A stretch of DNA of 40,079 nucleotides from positions 1-40,079 of the forward strand of contig CAKOXI010000012.1 of assembly GCA_934130045.1 (NCBI GenBank), written 5' to 3'. The notes below the pieces were generated by a model. That model did no database searches. It was not told the DNA's origin and saw nothing but the letters and a program-made list of their open reading frames with translations. Each line of letters opens with the position of its first letter. Position 1 is the first letter of the stretch. Source of the stretch: an uncultured Bacilli bacterium (GTDB taxonomy: Bacteria; Bacillota_I; Bacilli_A; RF39; UBA660). The position numbers and the translations under genes were made by a program. Below, one piece after another: positions 32,058 to 40,079 of the stretch.

Positions 32058-32795
32058 ATGATAAATTTTTTTATTCAAGATGATAATGTAATAAATTATA
32101 ATGATATAGATGAGAAAAAAAGCGAAATTAAACTTCAGAAAACAGAAAATTCTTACTTTATGATATACGAATTTCAAAAACAATTATATACTAATGATAA
32201 TAATATTTATTATGTTGTTTTAGCTCGTCTTTCTGTAAATAACCAAAGTAATTGGAAAAGTGTATATAAAGCATTAGAGGAAAATATATTATCACTTATT
32301 AAAACTTATACTTTACCATTTGATTTTCTAAAAAAAAGAAAATTATATGATAAAAAATTGGAATTATTAATATTTAATAATAATAATATAAATAATATTA
32401 TTACTAATATTGAATTTACACAAGAGGGATTTGATTTAATTACCAATAAATTTTTGTTTACTAATGGTAGAATAGAAAGAACCTTTAATTTTGATAATAA
32501 TTATAATTATTTTGATAATTTAATAAAAAATCAAGATAAATTAATTTTTAATAAAATAGAGAATTACTATTATAATTATTTTTTAACTGATTATGAATTA
32601 ACCCATATGAATTTACAACAAATTATGGGATATGTTGATTATAATAAAAATAGATTAGAAAATATAATTATAGGATGTCCTAAAAACATTCAAGATGAAT
32701 ACTTTAAAATTAATAATTGGCAAGATGAAAATCGTTTTTTAGTTACATTTGTAGATTCACAAATTGAGTTAAATAAAAATCACACAAAAAAATAA
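32058..32795 (+). CDS. protein of unknown function downstream of secG
   Basis: The 245-residue frame starts 9 bp after the secG stop with no recognisable Shine-Dalgarno, so translation is probably coupled to secG. The product is soluble, extremely rich in Asn, Tyr, Ile and Asp, with no TM helix, signal peptide or Cys-pair motif. Segments such as YYVVLARLSVNNQSNWKSVYKALEENILSLIKTY and LTHMNLQQIMGYVDYNKNRLENIIIGCPKNIQDEYF look like real folded protein. No family recognised. It ends in a terminator shared with the convergent asparagine synthase gene. Confidence 0.6.
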   Translation: MINFFIQDDNVINYNDIDEKKSEIKLQKTENSYFMIYEFQKQLYTNDNNIYYVVLARLSVNNQSNWKSVYKALEENILSLIKTYTLPFDFLKKRKLYDKKLELLIFNNNNINNIITNIEFTQEGFDLITNKFLFTNGRIERTFNFDNNYNYFDNLIKNQDKLIFNKIENYYYNYFLTDYELTHMNLQQIMGYVDYNKNRLENIIIGCPKNIQDEYFKINNWQDENRFLVTFVDSQIELNKNHTKK

Positions 32796-32823
32796 TACTT
32801 GGCTATATATCAAGTATTATTTT
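32789..32823. terminator. bidirectional terminator between convergent genes
   Basis: A 13-bp perfect stem, AAAATAATACTTG (32789-32801) with CAAGTATTATTTT (32811-32823), loop GCTATATAT. The stop of the minus-strand asparagine synthase (32803-32805) is in the loop, and the plus-strand stop is in the left arm. Confidence 0.75.
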
Positions 32824-34611
32824 ATATTTTCTTGCCCAATAACTAAATTGGTATAAATAAGCTAGTAATTGTGGACCTGTCATTAATTGACCAAACCATG
32901 GATTTTTAAATGAACTTCCATTTGATTCTATTAAATTAGTTAAAGAATTTTTATCAAATATTTTATAGAGAATTGAATTTTTATTTTTCAATTCTTTTTT
33001 TAATAATTTTTTTACTATTTTTGTGTATTTTGGATTATGAGTTTTAGGATATGGATTTTTTTTTCGTTCAACAATTTCTTTTGGTAATAACTCTTTGAAA
33101 GCATCTCTAAGTAAACATTTTTCTGTTCCATTATAAAGTTTATATTCAAATGGAACATTCCATAAATATTCTATTAATTCTGTATCAGCAAAAGGCACTC
33201 TTGCTTCTAGCGATGCTCTCATTGTCATTCTATCTTTTCGCTCAAGTAGTGTAGGCATAAACCATATCATGTTTATATAGAATAAATTTTTATATTTTTG
33301 TTCATTTTTATTTTTGCATTTAGGAACTTCTTTTAATGTTTCCATGTATTTTGTTTCTATATATTTTTTTAAATTTAATTTTTCTTTTAAATCTTTATTT
33401 AATAAATTATTTCTTTCATCTATACTGTCTATCCAAGGAAAGTATTTTCTATTTCTAATTTTTTCATTATAAAACCATGGGTATCCACCAAAAATTTCAT
33501 CAGCACATTCACCGGATAGGGCAACTTTAAATTTCTTTTTTATTTGTTTACTAAACCAATAAAGAGATGAGTCTATATCTGCCATTCCTGGATAATCTCT
33601 TGCAATAACACTTTGTTTTAAATATTTAGCAAGCTTTTTTTGACTTATTACTTTATAGTTATGTTTTGTATTAAATGTTTTACTCATAAGGTTAATAAAA
33701 TATTTATCACTTGAAATTTGAAATTCGTTGGCTTTAAAATATTTTTGATTATCTTCATAATCAATTGAAAAAGTATTTAAATTTTCAAGTTCCCTGCTAC
33801 ATACAGCGCTTATTATACTGCTATCTAAACCACCACTTAAAAGTGTACATATATTAACATCAGAAACCATTTGTCGCTTTATTGAATTTGTTAATAATTT
33901 ATTTACTTTTTTAGTGCATTCTATATAATTATCAGAAAAATCATTTTCTTTTACTTGCCAATATCTTTTTATATAAATATTATTATTTTCAAATTTTAAA
34001 TAATGAGCTGGTCTTAACTCAAATATATTTTTAAAAATTCCGCTACCTGGAGTTTTAGATGGACCTAAAGCTAATAATTCTTGAAGTGAATTTTTATCTA
34101 TTATTGGTTTTACCAAATCATTTTTTAGTAATGCTTTTATTTCTGACGCAAATAAAAAATTATCTCCTATTTTAGTATAAAAAATTGGTTTTACTCCAAA
34201 TCTATCTCTACCAATAAAAATATTTTTACCATCATAAATTACGAATGCATATATACCTTCTAATTTATCTAATATTTTTTCTTTATATTCAATATAACCT
34301 TTTAATATAACTTCTGTATCACTTTTAGTTGAAAAACTATAGTTTTTATTTTCTAAATCATTACGTAGTTCACTGGTATTATAAATTTCACCATTATAAA
34401 CAATGGTATAATTTTTATAACTCATTGGTTGTTTTCCATTTTTTAAATCAATAATTGAAAGTCGTTGATGACCGAGTAATATATTTTTATTATATAAATA
34501 TCCTGACTGATCTGGTCCACGATATTTTAATGTTTTAGTCATTTTCCTTATAACACTTTTTTCTTTTAATAAATTACGTTTTGGATTATACCAACCTACA
34601 AAACCACACAT
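32803..34611 (-). CDS. asnB: glutamine-hydrolysing asparagine synthase
   Basis: The 602-residue enzyme makes Asn from Asp, Gln and ATP. The class-II glutaminase domain starts at the mature nucleophile Cys2 (MCGFVGWYNP), with RGPDQSGY, the NGEIYN strand and RDRFGVKPIFY. The synthase domain has the PP-loop LLSGGLDSSII, FKVALSGECADEIFGGYPWF, and the C-terminal RMTMRASLEARVPFADTELIEYLW. GGAGGT precedes the ATG. It is divergent from dpaAB and has a sigma-K-like promoter that mirrors the one before dpaA. B. subtilis has a sporulation-expressed paralogue, AsnO, so a mother-cell AsnO-type role is inferred here. Confidence 0.95.
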   Translation of the reverse strand: MCGFVGWYNPKRNLLKEKSVIRKMTKTLKYRGPDQSGYLYNKNILLGHQRLSIIDLKNGKQPMSYKNYTIVYNGEIYNTSELRNDLENKNYSFSTKSDTEVILKGYIEYKEKILDKLEGIYAFVIYDGKNIFIGRDRFGVKPIFYTKIGDNFLFASEIKALLKNDLVKPIIDKNSLQELLALGPSKTPGSGIFKNIFELRPAHYLKFENNNIYIKRYWQVKENDFSDNYIECTKKVNKLLTNSIKRQMVSDVNICTLLSGGLDSSIISAVCSRELENLNTFSIDYEDNQKYFKANEFQISSDKYFINLMSKTFNTKHNYKVISQKKLAKYLKQSVIARDYPGMADIDSSLYWFSKQIKKKFKVALSGECADEIFGGYPWFYNEKIRNRKYFPWIDSIDERNNLLNKDLKEKLNLKKYIETKYMETLKEVPKCKNKNEQKYKNLFYINMIWFMPTLLERKDRMTMRASLEARVPFADTELIEYLWNVPFEYKLYNGTEKCLLRDAFKELLPKEIVERKKNPYPKTHNPKYTKIVKKLLKKELKNKNSILYKIFDKNSLTNLIESNGSSFKNPWFGQLMTGPQLLAYLYQFSYWARKYKIILDI

Positions 34612-34629
34612 ATAAATACCTCCATGGTT

Positions 34630-34656
34630 TAATATATGAAAAAAAATATAATAGGT
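34630..34656 (-). promoter_or_regulatory. sigma-K-type promoter for asparagine synthase
   Basis: On the minus strand, AC (34656-34655, within AACC) is followed by 16 nt and then CATATATTA (34638-34630), a perfect match to CATAnnnTA. The -10 lies 18 bp upstream of the start codon. Confidence 0.5.
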
Positions 34657-34663
34657 TACTGGT

Positions 34664-34690
34664 ACATATTTAAATTATGTTCATATATTA
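34664..34690 (+). promoter_or_regulatory. sigma-K-type promoter for dpaAB
   Basis: AC (34664-34665) is followed by 16 nt and then CATATATTA (34682-34690), a perfect CATAnnnTA. The -10 and spacer are the same as in the divergent asparagine synthase promoter. dpaAB (spoVF) is sigma-K dependent in B. subtilis. An overlapping TATAAT (34689-34694) could alternatively be a vegetative -10. Confidence 0.55.
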
Positions 34691-34715
34691 TAATGTGAAT
34701 GTTTTGGAGGAATAT

Positions 34716-35570
34716 ATGAATTGTTTAATTTTAGGTGGAGATAAAAGATATTTAGAAATTATTAATGATTTTGTAAAAAAGGGATATGGTGTAGATATTG
34801 TAGGTTATAAGGATAAAATAGATGGTACTAAAAAAATAGAATATAATGAAATTAATATAAATAAATATGATTTGATATTATTACCAGTTAATGGAGTAGG
34901 TGATAATTTCGTTATAAAAGCTCAAGAAGAATTTCAAATAGATATAAATTTTTTTGATAATGTAAAAAAAGATTGTCTTATTTTTTCAGGTATTAATTCT
35001 AAATGTTTAAATGAAATGATTAGTAGAAGTAAATTAAATGTTACTTTTTTAATGAGTGATAAAAATGTAATAAAAGAAAACGCTATAAGTACAGTTGAAG
35101 GAATTATATCTGATATCATTGTTAATACAGATATTACCATTAATAATAGTAAAATAATGGTTATAGGTTATGGTAACATTGGATCATATTTAGTTGATAT
35201 TTTAAAAGGGTTAAATGCAGAAGTTTATGCGAGTATTATTGATGAAAAAGATAAGCAAACATTAAATAAAAAACAAATAAAACATGTTTTTTCATCTAAT
35301 GAAAACGAAATGCAGAAAATATTACCATCAATGGATATTATAATTAATACAGTACCATCTCTAGTTTTAAATGATAATTATATAAATTATATAAAGAAGT
35401 CGTGTTATGTATTAGATATTTCTTCATATCCACATGGCATAGATCAAAAATATTTGAATGAACAAAATATTAAAAATAAAATTTATTTAGGGATACCATC
35501 TATTGTTGCACCAAAAACTGCAGGTAAAACATTACTAAAAAAAATTAATTATATAGTAGGAGGAAATTGA
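34716..35570 (+). CDS. dpaA: dipicolinate synthase subunit A
   Basis: The start at 34716 follows TTGGAGGA; an upstream in-frame ATG at 34677 has no ribosome site and lies across the promoter. The 284-residue protein (SpoVFA) is the dehydrogenase-like subunit. With DpaB it oxidises dihydrodipicolinate to dipicolinic acid in the mother cell, for export into the spore core. Features: an N-terminal Rossmann-like half (CLILGGDKRYLEIINDF, LILLPVNGVGDN), the STVEGIISDIIVNTDITINNSKI segment, a second Rossmann fold with VIGYGNIGSYLVDIL, then INTVPSLVLNDNYI, LDISSYPHGIDQKY and GIPSIVAPKTAGKTLLKKI. It is separated from dpaB by one base. Complete and typical in length. Confidence 0.95.
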   Translation: MNCLILGGDKRYLEIINDFVKKGYGVDIVGYKDKIDGTKKIEYNEININKYDLILLPVNGVGDNFVIKAQEEFQIDINFFDNVKKDCLIFSGINSKCLNEMISRSKLNVTFLMSDKNVIKENAISTVEGIISDIIVNTDITINNSKIMVIGYGNIGSYLVDILKGLNAEVYASIIDEKDKQTLNKKQIKHVFSSNENEMQKILPSMDIIINTVPSLVLNDNYINYIKKSCYVLDISSYPHGIDQKYLNEQNIKNKIYLGIPSIVAPKTAGKTLLKKINYIVGGN

Positions 35571-35571
35571 T

Positions 35572-36162
35572 TTGAAAAAAATTGGTTTTGGTATAACTTC
35601 ATCATATTGTACGATTGGCGAAGTTATAAAACAAATTAAAATTTTAAAAGAAAAAGGTTACGATGTTATACCTATCGCATCACCAGGTATTGTGTCTGAA
35701 AATACAAGATTTGGTAATTGTGATGAAATAGTATACGCAATTGAGGAAATAACTGGTCATAAAATTGTTTCAACAATTATTGAAGCAGAAAAATTTGGAC
35801 CAAGTGAAAAACTTGATTTACTTGTTATTGCGCCAGCAACAGGAAATTTTGTGGCTAAGTTAGCTAATGGCATTACAGATACACCTGTTACAATGGCAAC
35901 TAAGGCAACACTAAGAAATTCTAGTCCAATAGTAATTGCTATATCTACTAATGATGGGCTAGGGATGAATGGTAAAAATATTATGACACTTTTAAATACA
36001 AAAAATATATATTTTGTGCCATTTGGTCAAGATAATTATGAAAAAAAACCAAATTCTTTAATCGCACATTATGATTTATTATTAAATACTATAGAATGTG
36101 CTTTAGAAAATAAACAAATTCAACCAGTATTAGTTGATTATCAGAAAGTTTTAAAAAAATAA
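35572..36162 (+). CDS. dpaB: dipicolinate synthase subunit B
   Basis: The TTG start at 35572 has AGGAGG about 9 bases upstream and follows the dpaA TGA stop by one base, so the two are translationally coupled. The 196-residue flavoprotein-like subunit (SpoVFB) shows GFGITSSYCTIGEV at the N-terminus, the flavin-fold DLLVIAPATGNFVAKLANGITDTPVTMATKATLRNSSPIVIAISTNDGLG, and a C-terminal NIYFVPFGQDNYEKKPNSLIA block, all typical. With DpaA it forms dipicolinate synthase, giving the Ca-DPA that dehydrates the spore core. It ends in a terminator shared with the convergent yfhO gene. Confidence 0.95.
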   Translation: MKKIGFGITSSYCTIGEVIKQIKILKEKGYDVIPIASPGIVSENTRFGNCDEIVYAIEEITGHKIVSTIIEAEKFGPSEKLDLLVIAPATGNFVAKLANGITDTPVTMATKATLRNSSPIVIAISTNDGLGMNGKNIMTLLNTKNIYFVPFGQDNYEKKPNSLIAHYDLLLNTIECALENKQIQPVLVDYQKVLKK

Positions 36163-36191
36163 AAGAATAAAATTCAAATTTTTATTCTTTT
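36161..36191. terminator. bidirectional terminator between dpaB and yfhO
   Basis: AAAAGAATAAAA (36161-36172) pairs perfectly with TTTTATTCTTTT (36180-36191) across a 7-nt loop, with T and A runs on the two sides. The right arm is inside the yfhO 3' end. Confidence 0.75.
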
Positions 36192-38713
36192 TTCATTTTT
36201 TTTAATATATTAATTAAAATTAATATTGTTAAACTAATACCTGATATAATTATACCTAATTTTAAATATGGAATAGTATATTTTATTTTTATATTATGTT
36301 TTCCACTTGGAATATCAAAGCTTAAGAAGGCATTTGCTAATTTTTTGGTATTAACTTTTTGGTTATCTATATATACATTAAAACCTGGATCATAATTAAG
36401 TGATGTAAATGCAGTCATATCTTTATCGGTTTCAATTATACCTTCAATATAATTATCTTTATAATTTGTAATAGCAATAGAATTTTTATTTAATATATTG
36501 TAAAAGTCTATAAATTTACCATGATTCATTGTATATGCATATAATGTTACTATATTTATATCTGGTGTTAAATAAAATTTAATATTTACTGTATCACCTT
36601 CATTATAATAACCAATATCTGTAATGTAAGGTTCATTAGTAGTTACTGAGTAAAATTCATTATTGACAAAATATCCACTTAAATTATAGCTTTCAACATA
36701 TAAATATATATTACCAGAAGTTTTAGCAGTTATACCTAAATCTATATAATTAGATTTTTCCATTTCATTATTAATAATCATATTATTATTAAAGGTAAAA
36801 GTATTTTGATTTTTATCATAATTGATTTCTAGTTTATCAAATATATTTTCTATATTAGTTGCTTTATATACGAAGTCTTGTTGATTTAAAAATGGATTTG
36901 CGTGATTATATTCCCAGTTATTAATATTATTTTCTACTGCAATAATAGGACTTAAAAAATAATTATTTTCATAAATATTATTATAATTAATCGTGTTAAA
37001 ATATGAGTAATAGTTATTAGTTTTTGTATTAATAAGATATTTTATAGACATTAAACTATTGTAAATAGGTGTATTTAATTTATAATAATAACTATTAATA
37101 TCATTGCCAGCAATTCCTAATAATTTTTGTGCTTTTGCCATATTTTCATAAGCTACTGAAGAAAATATTGATATTCCCTTATAATCATACCAAGCACCAT
37201 CATTTAATGTTTGATTAAAATCTTTTTCTATTCTATAAAAACTATTGTCATTATTTTTTATATAATTAATTGTTGAATTAACTTGAACATAATTATCCAT
37301 AAAATTATTTTTATCATGATCTATATCCCAGTTAAGATTAATATTTAAAATAATATCGACGACAACTAAAAATAAAATACCATATTTATATAAATTATTG
37401 TTATTTAATTTATATAATAAAATTAAAATTACAAATCCTATTAATAACAAAATATTAGTGTCAAATGAAAAAGAAGATAAAAAATTAGTTAAATTAGAAT
37501 ATAAGCAAAATAATCCTAATATAATAGCTAAGCTAAGTAAATATTTTATTTTAAGTTTATCAATTTTTAATAAAGAATAAAAAGCAATAATATTTAATAT
37601 AAAAACATATATAAAAGAATATCTAAATGGCAAATCATTTGGAGTATGAAATCCATGCCAAATAAAGTCTAGTGGTACATATAAAAAACTAATAAATAGA
37701 ATCAAAATAAATAGACTAGCCATAATTTTATCTTTAAGTTTTATATCACTATTAAAATAAAATAAAATTACTAATAAAAAAACAATAATACCACTTGAAA
37801 TATTTGGTAAAAAATAATCTTGTGATGAAAAAACTATAGAATTTGTTAATGAAAAATGATTTGATAAAAAATTTATAATATTAAAATTAAAATTTTTGTA
37901 GAAAGTAAATTTATCACCAGTAGCTGATATTGATGATAATGAACTTGCATAGGGTAAAATCATAAATGCAGCGAGTGAACCTGCTAGAATAGATGAGAAT
38001 GTAAATACAAAAATTTTTTTTAATAATTGTTTTCTAGTTAGATTTTCTTTAAAAATTAAATAAATAATAAAGAAAATACATGAAAAAATACATAGCATAT
38101 AAGTTATAAAGTAATTGGATATAATACTTAAAAATAAAGAAATAATATATAGATTAAATTTATCTTCATCAATAATTTTTTTTATACCTAAAGTAATAAG
38201 TGGTAAAAATAAAAGCCCATCTAGCCACATAATATTCCAGTAAAATGCAACAAAGTAGCTAGAAAATGCATAAGATAATCCAAAAATAGTAATTAAAATA
38301 GAATTTTTATTAAAAGATTTCTTTAAAAAATATGCCATTGTAACACTACTAATTATTATTTTTAGACTAATTATTATTGAATACGATGTTACTATATCAT
38401 CTCTTTTAAAAAATAACATAATAATATTAAATGGACTGGATAGGTAATTATAAAAATTTCTAAATATAGGTAATCCTAGTCCAGTATTAAAAGAATATAT
38501 TAAGTTATAGCCATTTTTTATTCTATCATATAATTCAGCTAATAAAGGACCATATTGGTGATAAAAATCAACTGTTAAGAGAGTGTTTTTTCCAAAAGGC
38601 GCTACACTTTTCACCAAAAAAATTATGATAAATAAAAAAATTGATATAAAAAAAGTTAACCATATATATTTATTTTCACCAAAATTTTTTGAAAGTTTAT
38701 TTATTATTTTCAT
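36182..38713 (-). CDS. yfhO: YfhO-family membrane protein (probable GT-C glycosyltransferase)
   Basis: An 843-residue polytopic protein with a GGAG ribosome site. N-terminal TM (about 15-38) is followed by the family block VAPFGKNTLLTVDFYHQYGPLLAELYDRIKNGYNLIYSFNTGLGLPIFRNFYNYLSSPFN, with an early Asp as in GT-C enzymes. About twelve TM helices run to residue 455. A large extracytoplasmic beta-rich domain (about 460-805) ends in FNVYIDNQKV..FLSFDIPSGKHNIKIKYTIPYLKLG, and a last TM (about 812-835) closes the protein. B. subtilis YfhO adds sugars to lipoteichoic acid on the outer face of the membrane. A similar polymer-glycosylation role is inferred; the acceptor here is unknown. Confidence 0.9.
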   Translation of the reverse strand: MKIINKLSKNFGENKYIWLTFFISIFLFIIIFLVKSVAPFGKNTLLTVDFYHQYGPLLAELYDRIKNGYNLIYSFNTGLGLPIFRNFYNYLSSPFNIIMLFFKRDDIVTSYSIIISLKIIISSVTMAYFLKKSFNKNSILITIFGLSYAFSSYFVAFYWNIMWLDGLLFLPLITLGIKKIIDEDKFNLYIISLFLSIISNYFITYMLCIFSCIFFIIYLIFKENLTRKQLLKKIFVFTFSSILAGSLAAFMILPYASSLSSISATGDKFTFYKNFNFNIINFLSNHFSLTNSIVFSSQDYFLPNISSGIIVFLLVILFYFNSDIKLKDKIMASLFILILFISFLYVPLDFIWHGFHTPNDLPFRYSFIYVFILNIIAFYSLLKIDKLKIKYLLSLAIILGLFCLYSNLTNFLSSFSFDTNILLLIGFVILILLYKLNNNNLYKYGILFLVVVDIILNINLNWDIDHDKNNFMDNYVQVNSTINYIKNNDNSFYRIEKDFNQTLNDGAWYDYKGISIFSSVAYENMAKAQKLLGIAGNDINSYYYKLNTPIYNSLMSIKYLINTKTNNYYSYFNTINYNNIYENNYFLSPIIAVENNINNWEYNHANPFLNQQDFVYKATNIENIFDKLEINYDKNQNTFTFNNNMIINNEMEKSNYIDLGITAKTSGNIYLYVESYNLSGYFVNNEFYSVTTNEPYITDIGYYNEGDTVNIKFYLTPDINIVTLYAYTMNHGKFIDFYNILNKNSIAITNYKDNYIEGIIETDKDMTAFTSLNYDPGFNVYIDNQKVNTKKLANAFLSFDIPSGKHNIKIKYTIPYLKLGIIISGISLTILILINILKKMKKE

Positions 38714-38867
38714 TTTAACAACTCCATATTCTATAATAATTTTATATAATTTATTTAAAAATGTAAAGATTTATATTATTATCAAATGCTAAATAAAATA
38801 TATAAAATTTTATAAAGATAATGCAATTTACTATTATTTTTGATATTATATTAATTAGGTGATTTTT

Positions 38868-39596
38868 ATGTTGTATTCTTCTATAGATAATAAAAAAATA
38901 AAAGATATAAAAAAATTGGAAACAAAAAAATATCGTGATAAAACAAATACTTTTTTAGTTGAAGGGGAACATCTTGTATTAGAGGCTTATAAAACTGGTT
39001 TTTTGAAAGAATTAATATTAGAACAGGATAAATTGTTTCCTTTAAATGTTGAAACAAATTATGTTACTAACAATGTATTAAATTATATAACTAGTTTAGA
39101 AACTCCCCAAGATGTACTAGGTATTTGCAAACAAAATAAATCTAATAGTATAAATGGTAATAAAATATTAATACTTGATGGTATTCAAGATCCAGGTAAT
39201 TTAGGTACAATAATAAGAAGTGCTGTTGCTTTTAATATTGATACAATTGTTTTAAGTAATGATTGTGTAGATATATATAACCCTAAAGTAGTAAGAGCAA
39301 GTCAAGGTTTAATTTTTCATATAAATATATTAGTTACTGATTTAAAGAGTATAATATCCGAGTTAAAAGAAAAAAGTTATAAAATAATTGGTACTAAAGT
39401 AACTCATGGAAAAAGCTTAAAAAGTATTGAAAAATTAGAAAAATTTGCTATAATAATGGGAAATGAAGGTAATGGAGTTAGAGAAGAAATATTAGAACTT
39501 TGTGATGAATATTTATATATAGATATGAATCATAATTGTGAAAGTTTAAATGTTGGTGTGGCAACAAGTATTATTCTTTATGAATTAGATAAGTAG
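38868..39596 (+). CDS. SpoU/TrmH-family RNA 2'-O-methyltransferase
   Basis: The ATG at 38868 is chosen because AGGTGAT lies before it; the in-frame GTG at 38859 is in that site. The 242-residue protein has an N-terminal substrate-binding part (about 1-90: TNTFLVEGEHLVLEAYKTG) and a knotted SPOUT domain. Motif 1 is PGNLGTIIRSAVAF, motif 2 IIMGNEGNGVREEI, and motif 3 SLNVGVATSIILYEL; the trefoil knot formed by motifs 2 and 3 binds S-adenosylmethionine. The family methylates ribose 2'-OH in rRNA or tRNA; exact target not predictable. It is 7 bp before rimM, fitting a translation-apparatus operon. Confidence 0.92.
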   Translation: MLYSSIDNKKIKDIKKLETKKYRDKTNTFLVEGEHLVLEAYKTGFLKELILEQDKLFPLNVETNYVTNNVLNYITSLETPQDVLGICKQNKSNSINGNKILILDGIQDPGNLGTIIRSAVAFNIDTIVLSNDCVDIYNPKVVRASQGLIFHINILVTDLKSIISELKEKSYKIIGTKVTHGKSLKSIEKLEKFAIIMGNEGNGVREEILELCDEYLYIDMNHNCESLNVGVATSIILYELDK

Positions 39597-39603
39597 GTGA
39601 GTT

Positions 39604-40079
39604 ATGAATTATTTATTAGTTGGTAAAATAGTAAATACTCATGGTATTAAAGGAGAAGTAAAACTTATTTCTAGTTTTGAAAGAAAAGATTTAGTATTTA
39701 AAAAAGATTTTAATGTATATATTGGCAAAAATAAGGAACAGCAAGTTATTAATTCATATAGAGTACATAAAAATTTTGATATGATTACATTTAAAAATAT
39801 TTTAGATATAAATGAAGTTTTAAAATACAAAAATGAATTTGTTTATATAAATAGAAATGATTTAAATAGTAGTATTATATTAAAAGATGATTTTATAGGT
39901 TATAGTGTTATATATATGAATAAATGTATAGGTATTCTAGATTCTTTCTTTTCAAATAAAATATATGAAATAATGGTGATTAAAGGCGAAAAAAAAGAAT
40001 ATTTAGTGCCATATCTAAATAATTTTATTGAAAAAATTTGTAATAACCAAAAACAAATATATATAAGGAAGTTAGAGGG
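39604..40079 (+). CDS. rimM: 16S rRNA processing protein RimM, 3' end outside window
   Basis: The frame opens at ATG 39604, preceded by AGGTGAG, and is still open at the window end (158 full codons). The N-terminus MNYLLVGKIVNTHGIKGEVKLISSFERKD is the RimM signature. The second part, from about residue 95 (DDFIGYSVIYMNKCIGILDSFFSNKIYEIMVI..KEYLVPYLNNFIEKI), is the PRC-barrel domain that binds ribosomal protein uS19. RimM assists maturation of the 30S head. It normally precedes trmD and rplS, which would lie just beyond the window. Confidence 0.93.
   Translation, partial: MNYLLVGKIVNTHGIKGEVKLISSFERKDLVFKKDFNVYIGKNKEQQVINSYRVHKNFDMITFKNILDINEVLKYKNEFVYINRNDLNSSIILKDDFIGYSVIYMNKCIGILDSFFSNKIYEIMVIKGEKKEYLVPYLNNFIEKICNNQKQIYIRKLE

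Noticed and set aside
1..40079. CRISPR arrays, tRNA or rRNA genes, insertion sequences, prophage
   Set aside because: No regularly spaced repeats, no GC-rich RNA-like blocks in the gaps, and no transposase, integrase or phage structural proteins were seen.

Overview
The window is a very AT-rich stretch of bacterial chromosome with dense, short-spaced genes. Shine-Dalgarno sequences are strong (GGAGG, AGGTGAT), starts are ATG with some TTG/GTG, and TGG codes Trp with TGA as stop, so the standard bacterial code applies. Pro-sigma-K, a sigma-F-like factor with a SpoIIAA-like protein, dipicolinate synthase DpaA/DpaB, and sporulation-type D,D-carboxypeptidases point to an endospore-forming Bacillota. 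It is probably an uncultured, gut-type, very low-GC lineage (Bacilli/Mollicutes-related or low-GC Clostridia). The exact taxon cannot be read from this window.

Layout. Positions 1-4001: a truncated PrsW-family intramembrane protease and three single-pass membrane-anchored proteins of unknown function. 4100-5852: a PBP5/DacF-type carboxypeptidase and an ASCH-domain protein. 5895-9868: an OmpR/HK two-component system followed by a large beta-helix surface protein; both transcription units carry the same ATTTAAT-N4-ATTTAAT direct repeat in their promoters. 9976-12039: a structured leader (candidate riboswitch) and a MATE transporter fused to a cytidylate-kinase-like domain. 12239-15955: YlmH-like S4 protein, NUDIX hydrolase, and a fused ABC ATPase-permease. 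16041-18897: a Fic protein paired with a membrane transglutaminase-like protein, then a VanY-type carboxypeptidase. 18890-21596: pro-sigma-K (minus), a small unknown, a SpoIIAA-like STAS protein, a sigma-F-like factor, and a small lipoprotein. 21728-22963: enolase. 23033-25951: a three-gene zinc-ribbon membrane operon (Tim44-like, SPFH, polytopic zinc-ribbon protein). 26041-31517: FtsK/SpoIIIE, a large membrane-anchored protein, and a zinc-ribbon/CFI-box protein. 31836-32795: secG and an unknown. 32803-36162: asparagine synthase divergent from dpaAB. 36182-38713: YfhO. 38868-40079: a SpoU/TrmH rRNA methyltransferase and the start of rimM.

Three observations stand out. (1) The spoIIA-like locus has no spoIIAB, and its SpoIIAA-like protein has lost the phosphorylatable serine (DSSG became DLKG), which suggests rewired control of the first forespore sigma factor. 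(2) asnB and dpaAB appear to be driven by a divergent pair of sigma-K-type promoters with identical CATATATTA -10 elements and identical 16-nt spacers. (3) A self-contained signalling module is suggested by the shared 11-bp-phased operator in front of both the two-component system and the beta-helix protein gene. The MATE leader RNA and the Fic/transglutaminase-like pair are further candidates. All functional statements rest on recognising motifs by eye; no database search was possible.
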